A stretch of DNA of 55,332 bases. Origin: Geosporobacter subterraneus DSM 17957. Its GTDB lineage: Bacteria > Bacillota > Clostridia > Peptostreptococcales > Thermotaleaceae. A model generated the notes under the pieces. It was not told the DNA's origin. It made no database searches and saw only the letters and a list, made by a program, of their open reading frames with translations. Of the stretch, positions 16,052-25,370 are shown piece by piece (positions within the stretch are counted from its first letter, which is position 1; every line of letters starts with the position of its first letter). The translations under genes and the position numbers were made by a program. Location of the stretch: assembly GCF_900142145.1 (NCBI RefSeq), contig NZ_FQZV01000029.1:1-55332 (forward strand). Direction: 5' to 3'.

Positions 16052-17833
16052 CTATGCTTCCACCTTTCCAATAGCCTTAACTGGGCATACTTGAAGACAT
16101 ACTTCACAGCCTACGCATGGGTCTGGATTAATGCTGGATTTCTTAATAGCCTTATCAAAGGATATCGCTGGACAACCTGTTCGAATACAAGCCCTGCATC
16201 CTATACATTTTTCATGGTCTATTCTGCATTTGCTTTTGAACACACCCCTAAACTCTTCGTTATCTTCAGTAGATAATTTCTTAAGAACACATGGCCATCT
16301 CGTTATAATTACTGAAGGTTCATCCAGGCTAAATGCCCAATCAAATGCATTTTTTACAGCTGTAAGATCGTTTGGATTAATTACAACGACATTATCAACC
16401 CCCATGCCTCTTACAAGCCTCTCAATATCAACTTCCTTAGTCTTTTTCCCTTGGAGCGTATAGCCTGTTCCCGGGTTTTCCTGGTGCCCTGTCATACCAG
16501 TGATTCTATTATCTAATATTACATTAATTGTATTGCTGCCGTTGTAAAGAACATGAAGCAAAGAATTTATGCCTGTATGAAAGAATGTTGAGTCACCAAG
16601 CATAGATACAACTCTTGTGTTTGAATCTTTCTTCATGTTAAAGGCTTGCTGGGCACCGTGGCCAGCGCTGAAGCTTGCACCCATACAAACACACCAATCT
16701 CCAATGTTGTATGGTTCTGCGTGTCCTAATCCGTAACATCCTATATCGCCTGAGATAACAACATTCTTTTTCTTCCCAAGCTCAACGAAGATTCCTCTGT
16801 GAGGACATCCGGCACATAATGTTGGTGGTCTTGGAACGACCTTGCTGTTGTCATAATCAATGGTTTCATTTGTCTGTCCATAAACAGTCTTTCTAATAAC
16901 ATCCGGAGTCATCTCTCCCGTATATGGGAAGAAGTTTTTCCCAAGACAATCAAATCCTAGTATTCTAACATGCTCCTCGATGTATGGATCATTTTCTTCA
17001 ATGATATAAACTTTTCTTACCTTGCTGCAGAATTCTGAAATTTTGTTGTTGGGTAGAGGATTCGTAAAGCCTAGCTTTAAGTAGGATACATTGTCTCCAA
17101 AAACTTCTCTAGCAAATCTGTAGCAAGCACCTGATGCAATCACACCAACACTTGTGTCATTCCACTCAATATAATTCAGATCCGTAGTTTCGGAAAATTC
17201 TTTAAGCTTTATTAATCGCTCTTCTACCTTAACCCTCATCGCTCCGACCCTAGATGGAACAGCATATATTTCCGGGTTCTTCTTATATTCCTTTATTCCA
17301 GCCTCTTCTCTTTCACTGCATTCAACTATGCTTTTAGAGTGACATACTCTTGTTGTCATTCTTAGCAAAACAGGTGTGTTATACGCTTCGCTAATTCTAA
17401 AAGCCTGCTTCATCATATCCTTTGACTCTTGGCTGTCCGATGGTTCAAACATAGGTATTTTTGAAAACTTTGCATAGTTACGATTGTCCTGCTCGTTTTG
17501 GGATGAGTGGTAACCGGGCTCATCTGCTGAAATTAAAACCATTCCTCCATTAACACCGATATATGAAAAGGTGAATAGCGGGTCTGCCGCAACATTTACC
17601 CCTACATGCTTCATTGCTGCAAAGGTTCTCACTCCGGCAAGTGATGCACCAATAACCGCTTCAATTGCAACTTTTTCATTTGGAGCCCATTCTGCTAAAA
17701 TATCTTCTTTGTATAATGCAGTATTTTCCAGTATCTCCGTACTCGGTGTTCCAGGATACGCAGAAGCATATTTTACGCCTGCTTCCCAAGCGCCTCGGGC
17801 GATAGCTTCATTTCCCGTTAATAGCTTTTTCAT
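16052..17833 (-). CDS. iorA: Indolepyruvate ferredoxin oxidoreductase, alpha subunit
   Basis: 593 residues, the standard length. The N-terminal pyrimidine-binding domain starts with LLTGNEAIARGAWEAG. The thiamine-diphosphate region includes CAGCPHRGIF (about 346) and GDIGCYGLG (about 367). Two C-terminal [4Fe-4S] motifs (about 535-590; C-IG-C-RA-C and C-VG-C-EV-C-x3-CP) complete the IorA plan. It takes aminotransferase products such as indolepyruvate, phenylpyruvate and hydroxyphenylpyruvate to acyl-CoA plus CO2 with reduced ferredoxin. Start ATG behind AAGGAGTG. The 135-base gap to ptb shows no clear terminator, so one sigma-54-driven transcript is likely. Confidence 0.95.
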   Translation of the reverse strand: MKKLLTGNEAIARGAWEAGVKYASAYPGTPSTEILENTALYKEDILAEWAPNEKVAIEAVIGASLAGVRTFAAMKHVGVNVAADPLFTFSYIGVNGGMVLISADEPGYHSSQNEQDNRNYAKFSKIPMFEPSDSQESKDMMKQAFRISEAYNTPVLLRMTTRVCHSKSIVECSEREEAGIKEYKKNPEIYAVPSRVGAMRVKVEERLIKLKEFSETTDLNYIEWNDTSVGVIASGACYRFAREVFGDNVSYLKLGFTNPLPNNKISEFCSKVRKVYIIEENDPYIEEHVRILGFDCLGKNFFPYTGEMTPDVIRKTVYGQTNETIDYDNSKVVPRPPTLCAGCPHRGIFVELGKKKNVVISGDIGCYGLGHAEPYNIGDWCVCMGASFSAGHGAQQAFNMKKDSNTRVVSMLGDSTFFHTGINSLLHVLYNGSNTINVILDNRITGMTGHQENPGTGYTLQGKKTKEVDIERLVRGMGVDNVVVINPNDLTAVKNAFDWAFSLDEPSVIITRWPCVLKKLSTEDNEEFRGVFKSKCRIDHEKCIGCRACIRTGCPAISFDKAIKKSSINPDPCVGCEVCLQVCPVKAIGKVEA

Positions 17834-17968
17834 AAATTCACTCCTTATTTATAATCAAATTTATATGAATCTCCTCTTCCCACGTCAGAAAAATTGGGGA
17901 TACGCTCTAAACTAGTACTCTGTATAAGTGATCATCTCAAAATCATAGATTTGGATGTCTGCTAAAAA

Positions 17969-18883
17969 TTAGACTCTTTGCTTAACTGCAGCTGCAGATA
18001 ACACAAGGGATAGATACTTTTCTTCAGTTGATGCTCCTCTTGAAGTCAAAACAATCGGAACTTTTGCGCCAACTACAAAGCCTGCCATCTTAGCTCCTGC
18101 GGAATAAACTAGAGATTTTCCTAGTATATTTCCTGCAGTGATGTTTGGAACTATTAGAATATCCGCATTCCCCGTAACTGGACTATCAAAATCCTTTATC
18201 TGTGCCGATTCCTTACTCATAGTTAGATCATAAGATATAGGTCCTTCTACAATGCAGCCTTTTATCTCTCCCTGCTGATTCATTTTCTTTAATATGTCTG
18301 CATCCATAGCTTCCGGCATTTTAGGATTAACGCTTTCTACAGCTGCTAGGACAGCTACCTTGGGTTTCTTATAGCCCATAGCTATAAATATATTTACAGC
18401 ATTTTCAATAATTTGTTTTTTTTCATTCACATTGGGATACATCATCATTCCCCCATCGGTAACAGCCAGCAGCTTATGGTAAGTCGGTATTTCATGAATG
18501 GCAATATGAGATATTACACTTCCTGTTCTAAGCCCTCTTTCCTTATCCACTACTGCTTTTAACAGATCTGCTGTCTGAATTTTCCCTTTCATTATAAAAT
18601 CTGCCTTCTTCTCATTTATAAGTTCCACTGCCTTCACTGCCGATATGGCATCGGTTTCCACATCAATAATGGCATTGTCATCTAGGCTCTCATTTAGTTG
18701 AGTTAACACTTCTTTTATTTTTACTTTGTCTCCTATTAAAATAGGTTCTACAATGTTATCCTTTTTTGCTTTAAATACAGCTTCTAATGTATGTTCGTCC
18801 TGTGCAGCAACTACTGCTACTCTTTTGTTTACTTTAGAACCCTGAACGCTTTCAGTTAGCTCTGCAAAATTCTTAAATATCAT
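17969..18883 (-). CDS. ptb: Phosphate butyryltransferase
   Basis: 304 residues, as in clostridial Ptb (phosphate acetyl/butyryltransferase family). It exchanges CoA for phosphate on acyl-CoA, giving acyl phosphate for Buk. Conserved blocks include KGKIQTADLLKAVVDKE (about 99-116), a HIAIHEIP segment, the AVTDGGMMMYPN block (about 139-150) and GNADILIVPNITAGNIL (about 224-241). It is the first gene after the sigma-54 promoter; start ATG with AAAGGAGG. Together with IorAB it would make acyl phosphate from amino acid-derived acyl-CoA, giving one ATP per acid. Confidence 0.94.
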   Translation of the reverse strand: MIFKNFAELTESVQGSKVNKRVAVVAAQDEHTLEAVFKAKKDNIVEPILIGDKVKIKEVLTQLNESLDDNAIIDVETDAISAVKAVELINEKKADFIMKGKIQTADLLKAVVDKERGLRTGSVISHIAIHEIPTYHKLLAVTDGGMMMYPNVNEKKQIIENAVNIFIAMGYKKPKVAVLAAVESVNPKMPEAMDADILKKMNQQGEIKGCIVEGPISYDLTMSKESAQIKDFDSPVTGNADILIVPNITAGNILGKSLVYSAGAKMAGFVVGAKVPIVLTSRGASTEEKYLSLVLSAAAVKQRV

Positions 18884-18939
18884 TTTTCTCCTCCTTTAAC
18901 TCAGCATAAAACATTCTTATTAATCTGTTATTCAATATA

Positions 18940-18961
18940 ATAAGCAAATATTATGCCAATG
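18940..18961 (-). promoter_or_regulatory. Sigma-54 (-24/-12) promoter ahead of ptb-iorAB-buk
   Basis: On the minus strand the sequence TTGGCATAATATTTGCTT contains GG (18957-18956), ten bases, then GC (18945-18944): the invariant GG-N10-GC spacing with the TGGCA and TTGC extensions. It lies about 60 bases ahead of the ptb start. The gene upstream in the same direction encodes a sigma-54 activator. Confidence 0.88.
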
Positions 18962-19016
18962 CCCGAACTTATAAATTACTATCTTAACAGCAAAAAAATC
19001 ATTAAAAAAACCACTA

Positions 19017-19060
19017 AAAGGGTTAAAAGGTGTTTATGGGTGATGCCCATTTAACCCTTT
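19017..19060. promoter_or_regulatory. Dyad, probable upstream activating site for the sigma-54 activator
   Basis: Perfect 11-base arms AAAGGGTTAAA (19017-19027) and TTTAACCCTTT (19050-19060) enclose a second inverted repeat, ATGGG-N5-CCCAT (19036-19050). It sits 60-103 bases upstream of the -24 element, the normal distance for enhancer-binding proteins. A terminator reading is less likely, as no T-run follows directly on either strand. Confidence 0.6.
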
Positions 19061-19141
19061 GATATATTAGTAATATATATTTATTGAATTTTATAAAATA
19101 AGCCTGCTTCCAAAGTTATCTATATCTACTAGTGTAGTTTA

Positions 19142-19179
19142 TTAAAAAAAATAACAGGCAGCATAAACCACCTGTTATT
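19142..19179 (-). terminator. Terminator of the sigma-54 activator gene
   Basis: A 9-bp stem, AATAACAGG (19150-19158) / CCTGTTATT (19171-19179), followed on the minus strand by TTTTTTTAAT. It separates the activator gene from the ptb promoter region. Confidence 0.85.
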
Positions 19180-19284
19180 CGAAAAGGAATTATTTTTTTA
19201 TGAGCGTAGCTTTTATACATTTAATGAATATTGTTCAATAGTATTTTAATCAAGCACTATGTCAATAGTTGAAATATCCTTAGC

Positions 19285-21336
19285 CTATTTTAGATATTCA
19301 AGTAATTCTCTTCCAAATTCTGTGATTACAGTACCCGTTCTTCCTTTAAACATCTCTACCATTTTATATTTTTCTAAATTAATTAGGATGGTTCTTATTT
19401 CTTGTTCACTAATGAACATATTTCTCTCTTGAGATTTTTCGAAAATGCTTCTTCTACCCAATCTCTTATTTTCATTAAACCCTTTTTCTAACTCCTCTAA
19501 GACAAAAACATATTTTTTAATATTTTTACCCGCTATTTTTATCAATCTATCGAATAGACTTCTTTCATCATCAAATACATTGTTTTCTAAGTCTTCTTTA
19601 CATTCAAAGGGTAAATCTTCAATTTGAACTTTCTTCACTTCAAGGCTTATGATATGTTCAACACAATTTCTTAGTTCTCTTACATTTCCCTTCCAATCAT
19701 GATTTATAAACGCTTTTTCAACATTTTCATCTAATTCAAAACTCCCGTTAAACTCCATTTTAAAATGATTTACAAGAGGCAATATATCTTCTCTCCTAGA
19801 ATTTAAATTAGGTATTTTTAGTCTAAGTACATTGAGCCTATAAAATAAATCCTCTCTAAATTCTCCTTTGGTTACCATTTGGTTCAGATCTTTATTTGTA
19901 GCAGCTATTAATCTGATATCTACGTTTATTAATCGATCGCCTCCTATCCTCATGACTTCCCTTTCTTGCAGAACCCTTAAGAGCCTCATTTGAAGATTTT
20001 GTGATATTTCTCCAATTTCATCTAAAAAAAGAGTTCCTTTATGAGCAAGTTCGAAAAGCCCAGGTTTTCCACCTTTTCGCGCACCAGTAAATGCTCCTTC
20101 CTCATAGCCAAAAAGTTCGCTTTCCAAAAGACTTTCTGGTAAAGCTCCACAGTTTACGGCTACAAATTGATATTCTTTTCTGCTTGAATTATTATGTATA
20201 GCTTGAGCAAACAATTCTTTACCAGTACCGCTTTCCCCAGTTATTAATACTGTAGAATTAGATTTCGCCATTTTTAAAGAATCTTTTTTGCATTTTTTTA
20301 TTGCTTCGCTTTCTCCTAAGATATCCTGTAAAATATATTTAGCTCTAAGCCCTTTACCAATAAGCTGCGATCTCAATTTATGCTGTTTCTTTTCTATATC
20401 GTTAAATTTTCTTATAATCGCAACGGCTCCATATAATCTATTCGAGTGAATTATTGGATCAACAGAAACAACAACATCATAACCATTTATTTTTATCAAA
20501 TTTTCCTTAACGGATTTCTGATTTTCGAGTACATATTTAAAAGGAATATCATGCAATAGTTCTAATCCATACCTATACATCATGTACTCCTTCTTATAGC
20601 CTATAATTTTTTCTGCACCTTCGTTATAAGTATGTATTACACCCGCAGCGTTGACGCCTATGATACTATCATCTAAAACTTGTAGCAAAATATCTAATTC
20701 ACTCTCAAATCGATTTGTCTTTCCAATTAAGCTTGATAACCCAAAATCTGTTGTAACAATTTCCTTATAGCTTTTTTGTATATTTTGTCTTTGCAAAATA
20801 TCAAATAAGCCTAACTTTGCTGCTATATCCAATACTGTGCTAATATCTAAGAGACTACTTCCAATATTAACAATTTCTTTTGGAAAACCAGGAGTATATT
20901 TTGATTGGCCAAGTATAATTAAAACCTTTCCCTCGGCACTGACGTCGGCTCCTAAATAAATTGGTGTCAGTTCTATGTGTCTCGCCCCTAACTGATATAT
21001 TACCGAAACCATCTGTGTAGCCATTTCTGCATCCTCATCTAAAAGCAATACCTCTGTATCTTCTGGTATACGCATAATTTTCTCTAATCCAGCTTTGGAT
21101 ATGGTTCTATTTGCGAAAATAATTTCGCTTTTCTTCAGAATATATGGTCTAATCATTTTAAAGACGTTATAGGATTGAACTAATATTAAGTCTGCTTTTA
21201 AACCTTTTTTAATATTTGCACAATCAACATAAAACTTTTCTACAATTATATGATCTGAAAACAAGCAATCAATTTGTTCATGATATATATCAATGGTTGA
21301 AGTACTATATCCTATAATAGCCAGCTTCTTTTTCAT
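19285..21336 (-). CDS. Sigma-54-dependent enhancer-binding transcriptional activator (PAS-AAA+)
   Basis: 683 residues from ATG 21336, 6 bases after GAGGTG. Layout: an N-terminal sensory domain (about 1-190) of the PrpR-like kind; a PAS domain (about 210-315, [18 protein letters not shown]); an AAA+ domain (about 340-575) with Walker A GESGTGKE (367-374), the sigma-54 contact loop GAFTGA (414-419) and Walker [11 protein letters not shown]. The C-terminal 100 residues resemble a winged helix ending in [19 protein letters not shown] and not the usual Fis helix-turn-helix. It very likely controls the -24/-12 promoter at 18940-18961; the ligand could be an aryl or 2-oxo acid (inference). Confidence 0.9.
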   Translation of the reverse strand: MKKKLAIIGYSTSTIDIYHEQIDCLFSDHIIVEKFYVDCANIKKGLKADLILVQSYNVFKMIRPYILKKSEIIFANRTISKAGLEKIMRIPEDTEVLLLDEDAEMATQMVSVIYQLGARHIELTPIYLGADVSAEGKVLIILGQSKYTPGFPKEIVNIGSSLLDISTVLDIAAKLGLFDILQRQNIQKSYKEIVTTDFGLSSLIGKTNRFESELDILLQVLDDSIIGVNAAGVIHTYNEGAEKIIGYKKEYMMYRYGLELLHDIPFKYVLENQKSVKENLIKINGYDVVVSVDPIIHSNRLYGAVAIIRKFNDIEKKQHKLRSQLIGKGLRAKYILQDILGESEAIKKCKKDSLKMAKSNSTVLITGESGTGKELFAQAIHNNSSRKEYQFVAVNCGALPESLLESELFGYEEGAFTGARKGGKPGLFELAHKGTLFLDEIGEISQNLQMRLLRVLQEREVMRIGGDRLINVDIRLIAATNKDLNQMVTKGEFREDLFYRLNVLRLKIPNLNSRREDILPLVNHFKMEFNGSFELDENVEKAFINHDWKGNVRELRNCVEHIISLEVKKVQIEDLPFECKEDLENNVFDDERSLFDRLIKIAGKNIKKYVFVLEELEKGFNENKRLGRRSIFEKSQERNMFISEQEIRTILINLEKYKMVEMFKGRTGTVITEFGRELLEYLK

Positions 21337-21390
21337 TTTCTTCACCTCTCTTTAAAGTATAATTATTGATAGATTATATCACCTATTGTT

Positions 21391-21427
21391 TAGAAATAAA
21401 ACTCCTTTACTTCATGGCAAAGGAGTT
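21391..21427 (-). terminator. Terminator downstream of the EamA pseudogene
   Basis: A 9-bp stem, AACTCCTTT (21400-21408) / AAAGGAGTT (21419-21427), followed on the minus strand by TTTTATTTCT. It ends minus-strand transcription before the activator gene. Confidence 0.65.
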
Positions 21428-21590
21428 AAATCAATAATGTTAGCAATCGATTGTTGAATCTTGAGCTAAAAAGCTGTAGGATTTACCGTGTGCGAAATAT
21501 ATAAAAAGACCAATAGCCATCCATACTAAAAATTACACTTGTGTAAAGACAGGTAAAGTTAGCTATTGTTTTGCAGCAGAAAATATAAAA

Positions 21591-22270
21591 TTATGTAGTT
21601 TCCTTTAATCCTTGGACCTTTGTTTCCATTCTCTTACTTAAAAAAGTGGAACCTAGTATGAGGACACCGCCAATCATTTGAATAAAATTCATGCTCTCTC
21701 CTAGAAATATCGCTGCAATAATGACTGCTGAAATTGGATCAATATAGCTTAAAACGGCTATAGTTTGTCCCTTTAGTTCCTTGATCGATGTAAAATATAA
21801 ATAGTATGCAATCCCAGTGTGAATGATACCTAGCAAAAGAATACAAATAATAGAACTTGAGTTTAGACCGGAAAAATTCATAGAATCTTTAATTAAAATA
21901 TATGGTAAAAGCACTAAAACTGCTATCATTAGTTGAACTAATGTAGTTTCAAAACCAGACAGATTTTTTATAAACTTATTCATTAAAACTACACTGGCAT
22001 ATAGTGTTGCCGCTAAAAGGCCATATGGTATGCCTACTGCATGATTATACGAGTTGCTTGTGTTGCTGCCGCCAATATTAACTACTAAAAATAATCCAAT
22101 CATAGCAGTAATAATACACCCTACTTTCACAGGCGTTAGTTTTTCTTTAAGAACAAAAGGTGCTAAGATGGTCACAAATATAGGCGCAAAGTAATAGCTT
22201 AAGGTAGCATTAGATATCGTTGTATATTTATAGGCTTGGAAGCAGTTACGACTTTAAATTTTCCATTCAT
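21591..22270 (-). pseudogene. EamA/DMT-family transporter, internally deleted and frameshifted
   Basis: The intact C-terminal part (ORF 21591-22175, about 194 residues, six or seven hydrophobic segments, second EamA repeat) continues in frame upstream through AYKYTTISNATLSYYF (to about 22215), then meets a different frame. A good ribosome site (GGAGGAAAAAT) and ATG at 22270 begin a short reading frame, MNGKFKVVTAS, which looks like the original N-terminus. An intact DMT exporter has about 290-300 residues and ten helices, so roughly 100 residues were lost between these parts and the frame was broken. The remnant could still be translated from the ATG at 22175, but it would be half a transporter. 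Confidence 0.75.
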
Positions 22271-22352
22271 ATTTTTCCTCCTTATTTACTTAAGAATCTC
22301 ATAAAGATTACTAGCTTTTAATATTTATGTCTTTATAAAATGAGACATGTAA

Positions 22353-23288
22353 TCATGCTAAATATAACTCATAGGTTTGCTCAACCAAGTTTTTGCCCCA
22401 CAAGCTGCTTTCGCGCTCCGCCACCTTGCAAAACCCTGCTTGTATGTACATTCGTATGGCTGTTTTTTGATCTTCTGTAGTCTCCAGAAATACATGCTGA
22501 TATCCTTTCTCCTTACAGTAGTTCATAGCTTCATTCATCAACTTCCTTCCAAGACCTATCCTTCTGAATGCAGGATGTATAATAAACCATCTCAACTGAG
22601 CCTGTATTTCTGAATGTCCGATAATTGCAATGGCACCAATCATTTTTCCATTCATTTCTGCAAACCAAAACCTATCCTTTTCTGGACTGTAGTTTTCAAA
22701 TAAATTATAAAAGGTCTTGCAGACATAGCCTTCAAACGCGTGGTTATATCCGCATTCTTCAGCATAAATCCAACCATGTAGATGAATTAAAATACCTACA
22801 TCCCCTGGTCTTAAATCGCAACGAATTTTAACACTTTCGTCTATGAGGGCTGGTTCCCCTTTGAGAGTATTTTCAATACTCTTCATGCTTTCGACAACGT
22901 TTATTTTATCTTGTTCTGACAAACAACTGATCATTTGATAGATTTGACCGTTGGATAGGTCGTCGAGCTTTGATAGGGTGTCCTTCCCTTTATCTGTAAG
23001 ATATAGGTAATATAGACGGCCATCTTCTGTAGATTGTTTTCTGTATATAAGGTCATCCTTTACAAAGCGTTTTATAATTCTACTTAGATAGCCTGAGTCA
23101 ATTCTTAACTCTTCAATTAGCTCCTTGGCGGTACAGTTCTCCGTATGTCCGATATCGTATAAAATACGAGCTTCTGCAAGTGAAAATTCACTATCGAGCA
23201 TATGCTGGTCTAGTAGTCCCAAAACATTAGTGTAAAACCGATTAAATCTACGAACGATATGTATCAAAGACGCATATTTGGAATGCAT
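22353..23288 (-). CDS. MarR-family regulator fused to GNAT acetyltransferase
   Basis: 311 residues. The N-terminal winged helix (about 1-150) has the MarR pattern (TAKELIEELRIDSGYLSRIIKRF at about 54-76, the beta-wing around GRLYYLYLT). The C-terminal GNAT domain (about 155-311) carries the acetyl-CoA loop RRIGLGRKLMNEA (about 240-252). This fusion is a known family; targets and acetyl acceptor are usually unknown. Start ATG with AGGAGG. Its promoter holds a 14-bp inverted repeat, so autorepression is likely. Confidence 0.88.
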   Translation of the reverse strand: MHSKYASLIHIVRRFNRFYTNVLGLLDQHMLDSEFSLAEARILYDIGHTENCTAKELIEELRIDSGYLSRIIKRFVKDDLIYRKQSTEDGRLYYLYLTDKGKDTLSKLDDLSNGQIYQMISCLSEQDKINVVESMKSIENTLKGEPALIDESVKIRCDLRPGDVGILIHLHGWIYAEECGYNHAFEGYVCKTFYNLFENYSPEKDRFWFAEMNGKMIGAIAIIGHSEIQAQLRWFIIHPAFRRIGLGRKLMNEAMNYCKEKGYQHVFLETTEDQKTAIRMYIQAGFCKVAERESSLWGKNLVEQTYELYLA

Positions 23289-23320
23289 AAGGATACCTCC
23301 TATAAATGTGGTGTAAAATT

Positions 23321-23359
23321 ATTATAATAAAAAATAGTTGACATAGTCAACTATTTTTT
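23321..23359 (-). promoter_or_regulatory. Promoter and palindromic operator of the marR-GNAT gene
   Basis: A perfect 14-base inverted repeat with a 3-base centre (23329-23342 / 23346-23359, core TAGTTGAC-ATA-GTCAACTA). On the minus strand it covers the -35 TTGACT (23350-23345) and most of the 18-base spacer before TATAAT (23326-23321). This fits a MarR-type operator. The same repeat lies 19-32 bases or more past the fabF stop and ends in T6, so it may double as the fabF terminator. Confidence 0.7.
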
Positions 23360-23377
23360 ATTCTTTTGATTAAATAT

Positions 23378-24616
23378 TCATATTTTTCTAAGGATAATAC
23401 TAGCATTTTGTCCCCCGAAACCAAAGGAATTTGACAATGCTATTCTGATCCTAGCCTCACGCGCTGTATTTGGAACATAGTCAAGATCACATTCTGGATC
23501 AGCACACAGGTAATTAATTGTCGGTGGTATAAAATTTTCTTCCATAGCTATAAGTGTAGCAATTAGTTCTATAGCGCCAGCAGCAGCTAAAGCATGGCCT
23601 GTCATAGATTTTGTCGAGCTTATCGGGATAGTATAAGCACTAGTGCCGAAAACCTTTTTAATTGCATAGGACTCTAACGCGTCGTTTAATCGAGTACTTG
23701 TGCCATGGGCATTAATATAGCCTATTTCTTCAACATTTATTTGTGCATCTGCCAGGGCCCGTCTCATAGAACGCTGCATTCCACCTGCAGCTGGATCAGG
23801 TGCGGTAAGATGATAGCCATCACTGCTTGCACCAAATCCAGCTATTTCAGCATATATTCTAGCATCTCTTTTCAAGGCGTGATCCAATGTCTCTAAAACC
23901 ACAACGCCAGCCCCCTCTGCGATTACAAATCCATCTCTATTTCTGTCAAAGGGGCGACAAGCACCAGTTGGATCTTCATTTCGCGTAGAAAGTGCTTTCA
24001 TATTACAGAAAGCCCCAAGATATAGGGGTGTAATGTTTGCTTCTGAACCGCCGGCAAGCATGACCTGTACATCTCCTCGCTGAAGGTAATAATAGGCTTC
24101 TCCTATAGCTTGGGTTCCCGCAGCACAAGCAACTATAGTGGTACCTGAATAACCTCTCAGGCCTAGGGTAATAGATATCTGGGAGGCTGCAGTATTGGGG
24201 ATTGATGTAGCTAAGTATGTGGGACTGACTCTGGAAGAACCTTGGGTAAAAAGTGTCCTATACTCCTTTTCCGTTCGATCCATGCTACCCATACCACTAC
24301 CCATAATTACACCAATATCTTCCGTGTTTTCCATGGAGAGATCTAGGCCTGAGTCCTGAATAGCCATTTTTGACGCGATGAGGGCAAATTGGACGAATCG
24401 CTCCATCCGGCGGAGTTCCTTTTTCTCGATAAATTCTTCTGGATGGAAGGGGTGAACCTGTCCAGCTATGTGGCTGTTAAATTCTGATGGGTCAAAACCA
24501 ATTATTCGTTTTACTCCGGATTCTCCCTTATACAATGCAGCTGCGAAATTTTCTTTGCCGAATCCATTAGGAGCGATTACGCCCACCCCTGTAATGACAA
24601 TCCTCGGTCTACCCAT
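23378..24616 (-). CDS. fabF: Beta-ketoacyl-ACP synthase II-type condensing enzyme
   Basis: 412 residues, full FabF length. Catalytic Cys lies in VACAAGTQAIGEA (about 163-167), catalytic His in INAHGTSTRLND (about 303) and GHALAAAGAIE (about 340), with a Lys in STKSMTGH, so the Claisen-condensing triad is intact. It would extend an acyl thioester with malonyl-ACP. The context is not a fatty acid synthesis operon: it follows an SDR, a lone lipoyl domain and lipB. No ACP, FabD or FabH gene is in view. It starts 1 base after the SDR stop. It could be the housekeeping FabF or a special-purpose paralogue. Confidence 0.9.
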   Translation of the reverse strand: MGRPRIVITGVGVIAPNGFGKENFAAALYKGESGVKRIIGFDPSEFNSHIAGQVHPFHPEEFIEKKELRRMERFVQFALIASKMAIQDSGLDLSMENTEDIGVIMGSGMGSMDRTEKEYRTLFTQGSSRVSPTYLATSIPNTAASQISITLGLRGYSGTTIVACAAGTQAIGEAYYYLQRGDVQVMLAGGSEANITPLYLGAFCNMKALSTRNEDPTGACRPFDRNRDGFVIAEGAGVVVLETLDHALKRDARIYAEIAGFGASSDGYHLTAPDPAAGGMQRSMRRALADAQINVEEIGYINAHGTSTRLNDALESYAIKKVFGTSAYTIPISSTKSMTGHALAAAGAIELIATLIAMEENFIPPTINYLCADPECDLDYVPNTAREARIRIALSNSFGFGGQNASIILRKI

Positions 24617-24617
24617 A

Positions 24618-25370
24618 TTATATCATTGTGTATCCGCCGTCAACGGCGAATACCTGTCCAGTAATATAGTTGCTTCCATCTGAGCACAAAAACGAAATCA
24701 TACCTGTGAGGTCCTCTTCCCGTCCAAGTCTTCCCATAGGAACATTACGTACAAACTCCTTTAGGGCAAAGGCAGGAAATACGGATTTTGCTGTGCCTGT
24801 TTCGATTAATCCGGGAGCAACAGCATTTACCTGTATACCAGATGAAGCTCCTTCACGGGCTAATGCCCTTGTCAGGCCGATAACCCCTGACTTAGCTGCA
24901 GAATAATGGACAAAGCCCACACCTCCAATACGGCCTGCAGCCGAAGTGATATTAATGATTTTTCCATAACCCTGTTTTTTCATCTGTAGATATACCGGTT
25001 GTGTCACACAGAAAGTACCCGTAAGATTAATATCAATCACCTTTTTCCAATCATCAAAGGACATAGCTTCAAAGGTTTTGATCGGGAAAAAACCGGCATT
25101 ATTGATTAGAACGTCTATACGTCCGTATGCTCGCAGTACCTCTTCCACCATTTTTTCCACATCGGATGGAGAGGTTATGTTACAGTATACAGCTATCCCA
25201 TTCCCGTTTGCTGTGATAATTCTTTTAACAGTCTCCTGAGCAGCTGTCAGATCAATATCTGCTATACATACCTTAGAACCAAGGGAAGCGAGGTGTTGGG
25301 CCACTGCACTCCCAATACCCTTACCGGCACCTGTGACAATAATGCTTTTATCTGATATACTATGGATCAT
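24618..25370 (-). CDS. SDR-family oxidoreductase (FabG-like)
   Basis: 250 residues with the classical short-chain dehydrogenase plan: TGAGKGIG cofactor loop (about 14-21), NNAGF (about 90), catalytic Ser in ITSAAGRIGG (about 141), YxxxK as YSAAK (about 156-160), and a C-terminal VDGGYT. The Asp in ADIDL after the second strand suggests NAD(H). It would interconvert a 3-hydroxyacyl and 3-oxoacyl group or a similar alcohol and ketone. It is coupled to the lipoyl-domain gene by an ATGA overlap and to fabF by a 1-base gap. FabG is the closest label, but the partner set is unusual. Confidence 0.87.
   Translation of the reverse strand: MIHSISDKSIIVTGAGKGIGSAVAQHLASLGSKVCIADIDLTAAQETVKRIITANGNGIAVYCNITSPSDVEKMVEEVLRAYGRIDVLINNAGFFPIKTFEAMSFDDWKKVIDINLTGTFCVTQPVYLQMKKQGYGKIINITSAAGRIGGVGFVHYSAAKSGVIGLTRALAREGASSGIQVNAVAPGLIETGTAKSVFPAFALKEFVRNVPMGRLGREEDLTGMISFLCSDGSNYITGQVFAVDGGYTMI

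Noticed and set aside
17834-17968. Possible second promoter between ptb and iorA
   Set aside because: No convincing -35/-10 or GG-N10-GC pair could be placed in this gap.
11370-21427. Shared ACTTCATGG core in the hairpins at 11370-11393 and 21400-21427
   Set aside because: Nine bases in the loop region of two different stems can occur by chance; no wider similarity.
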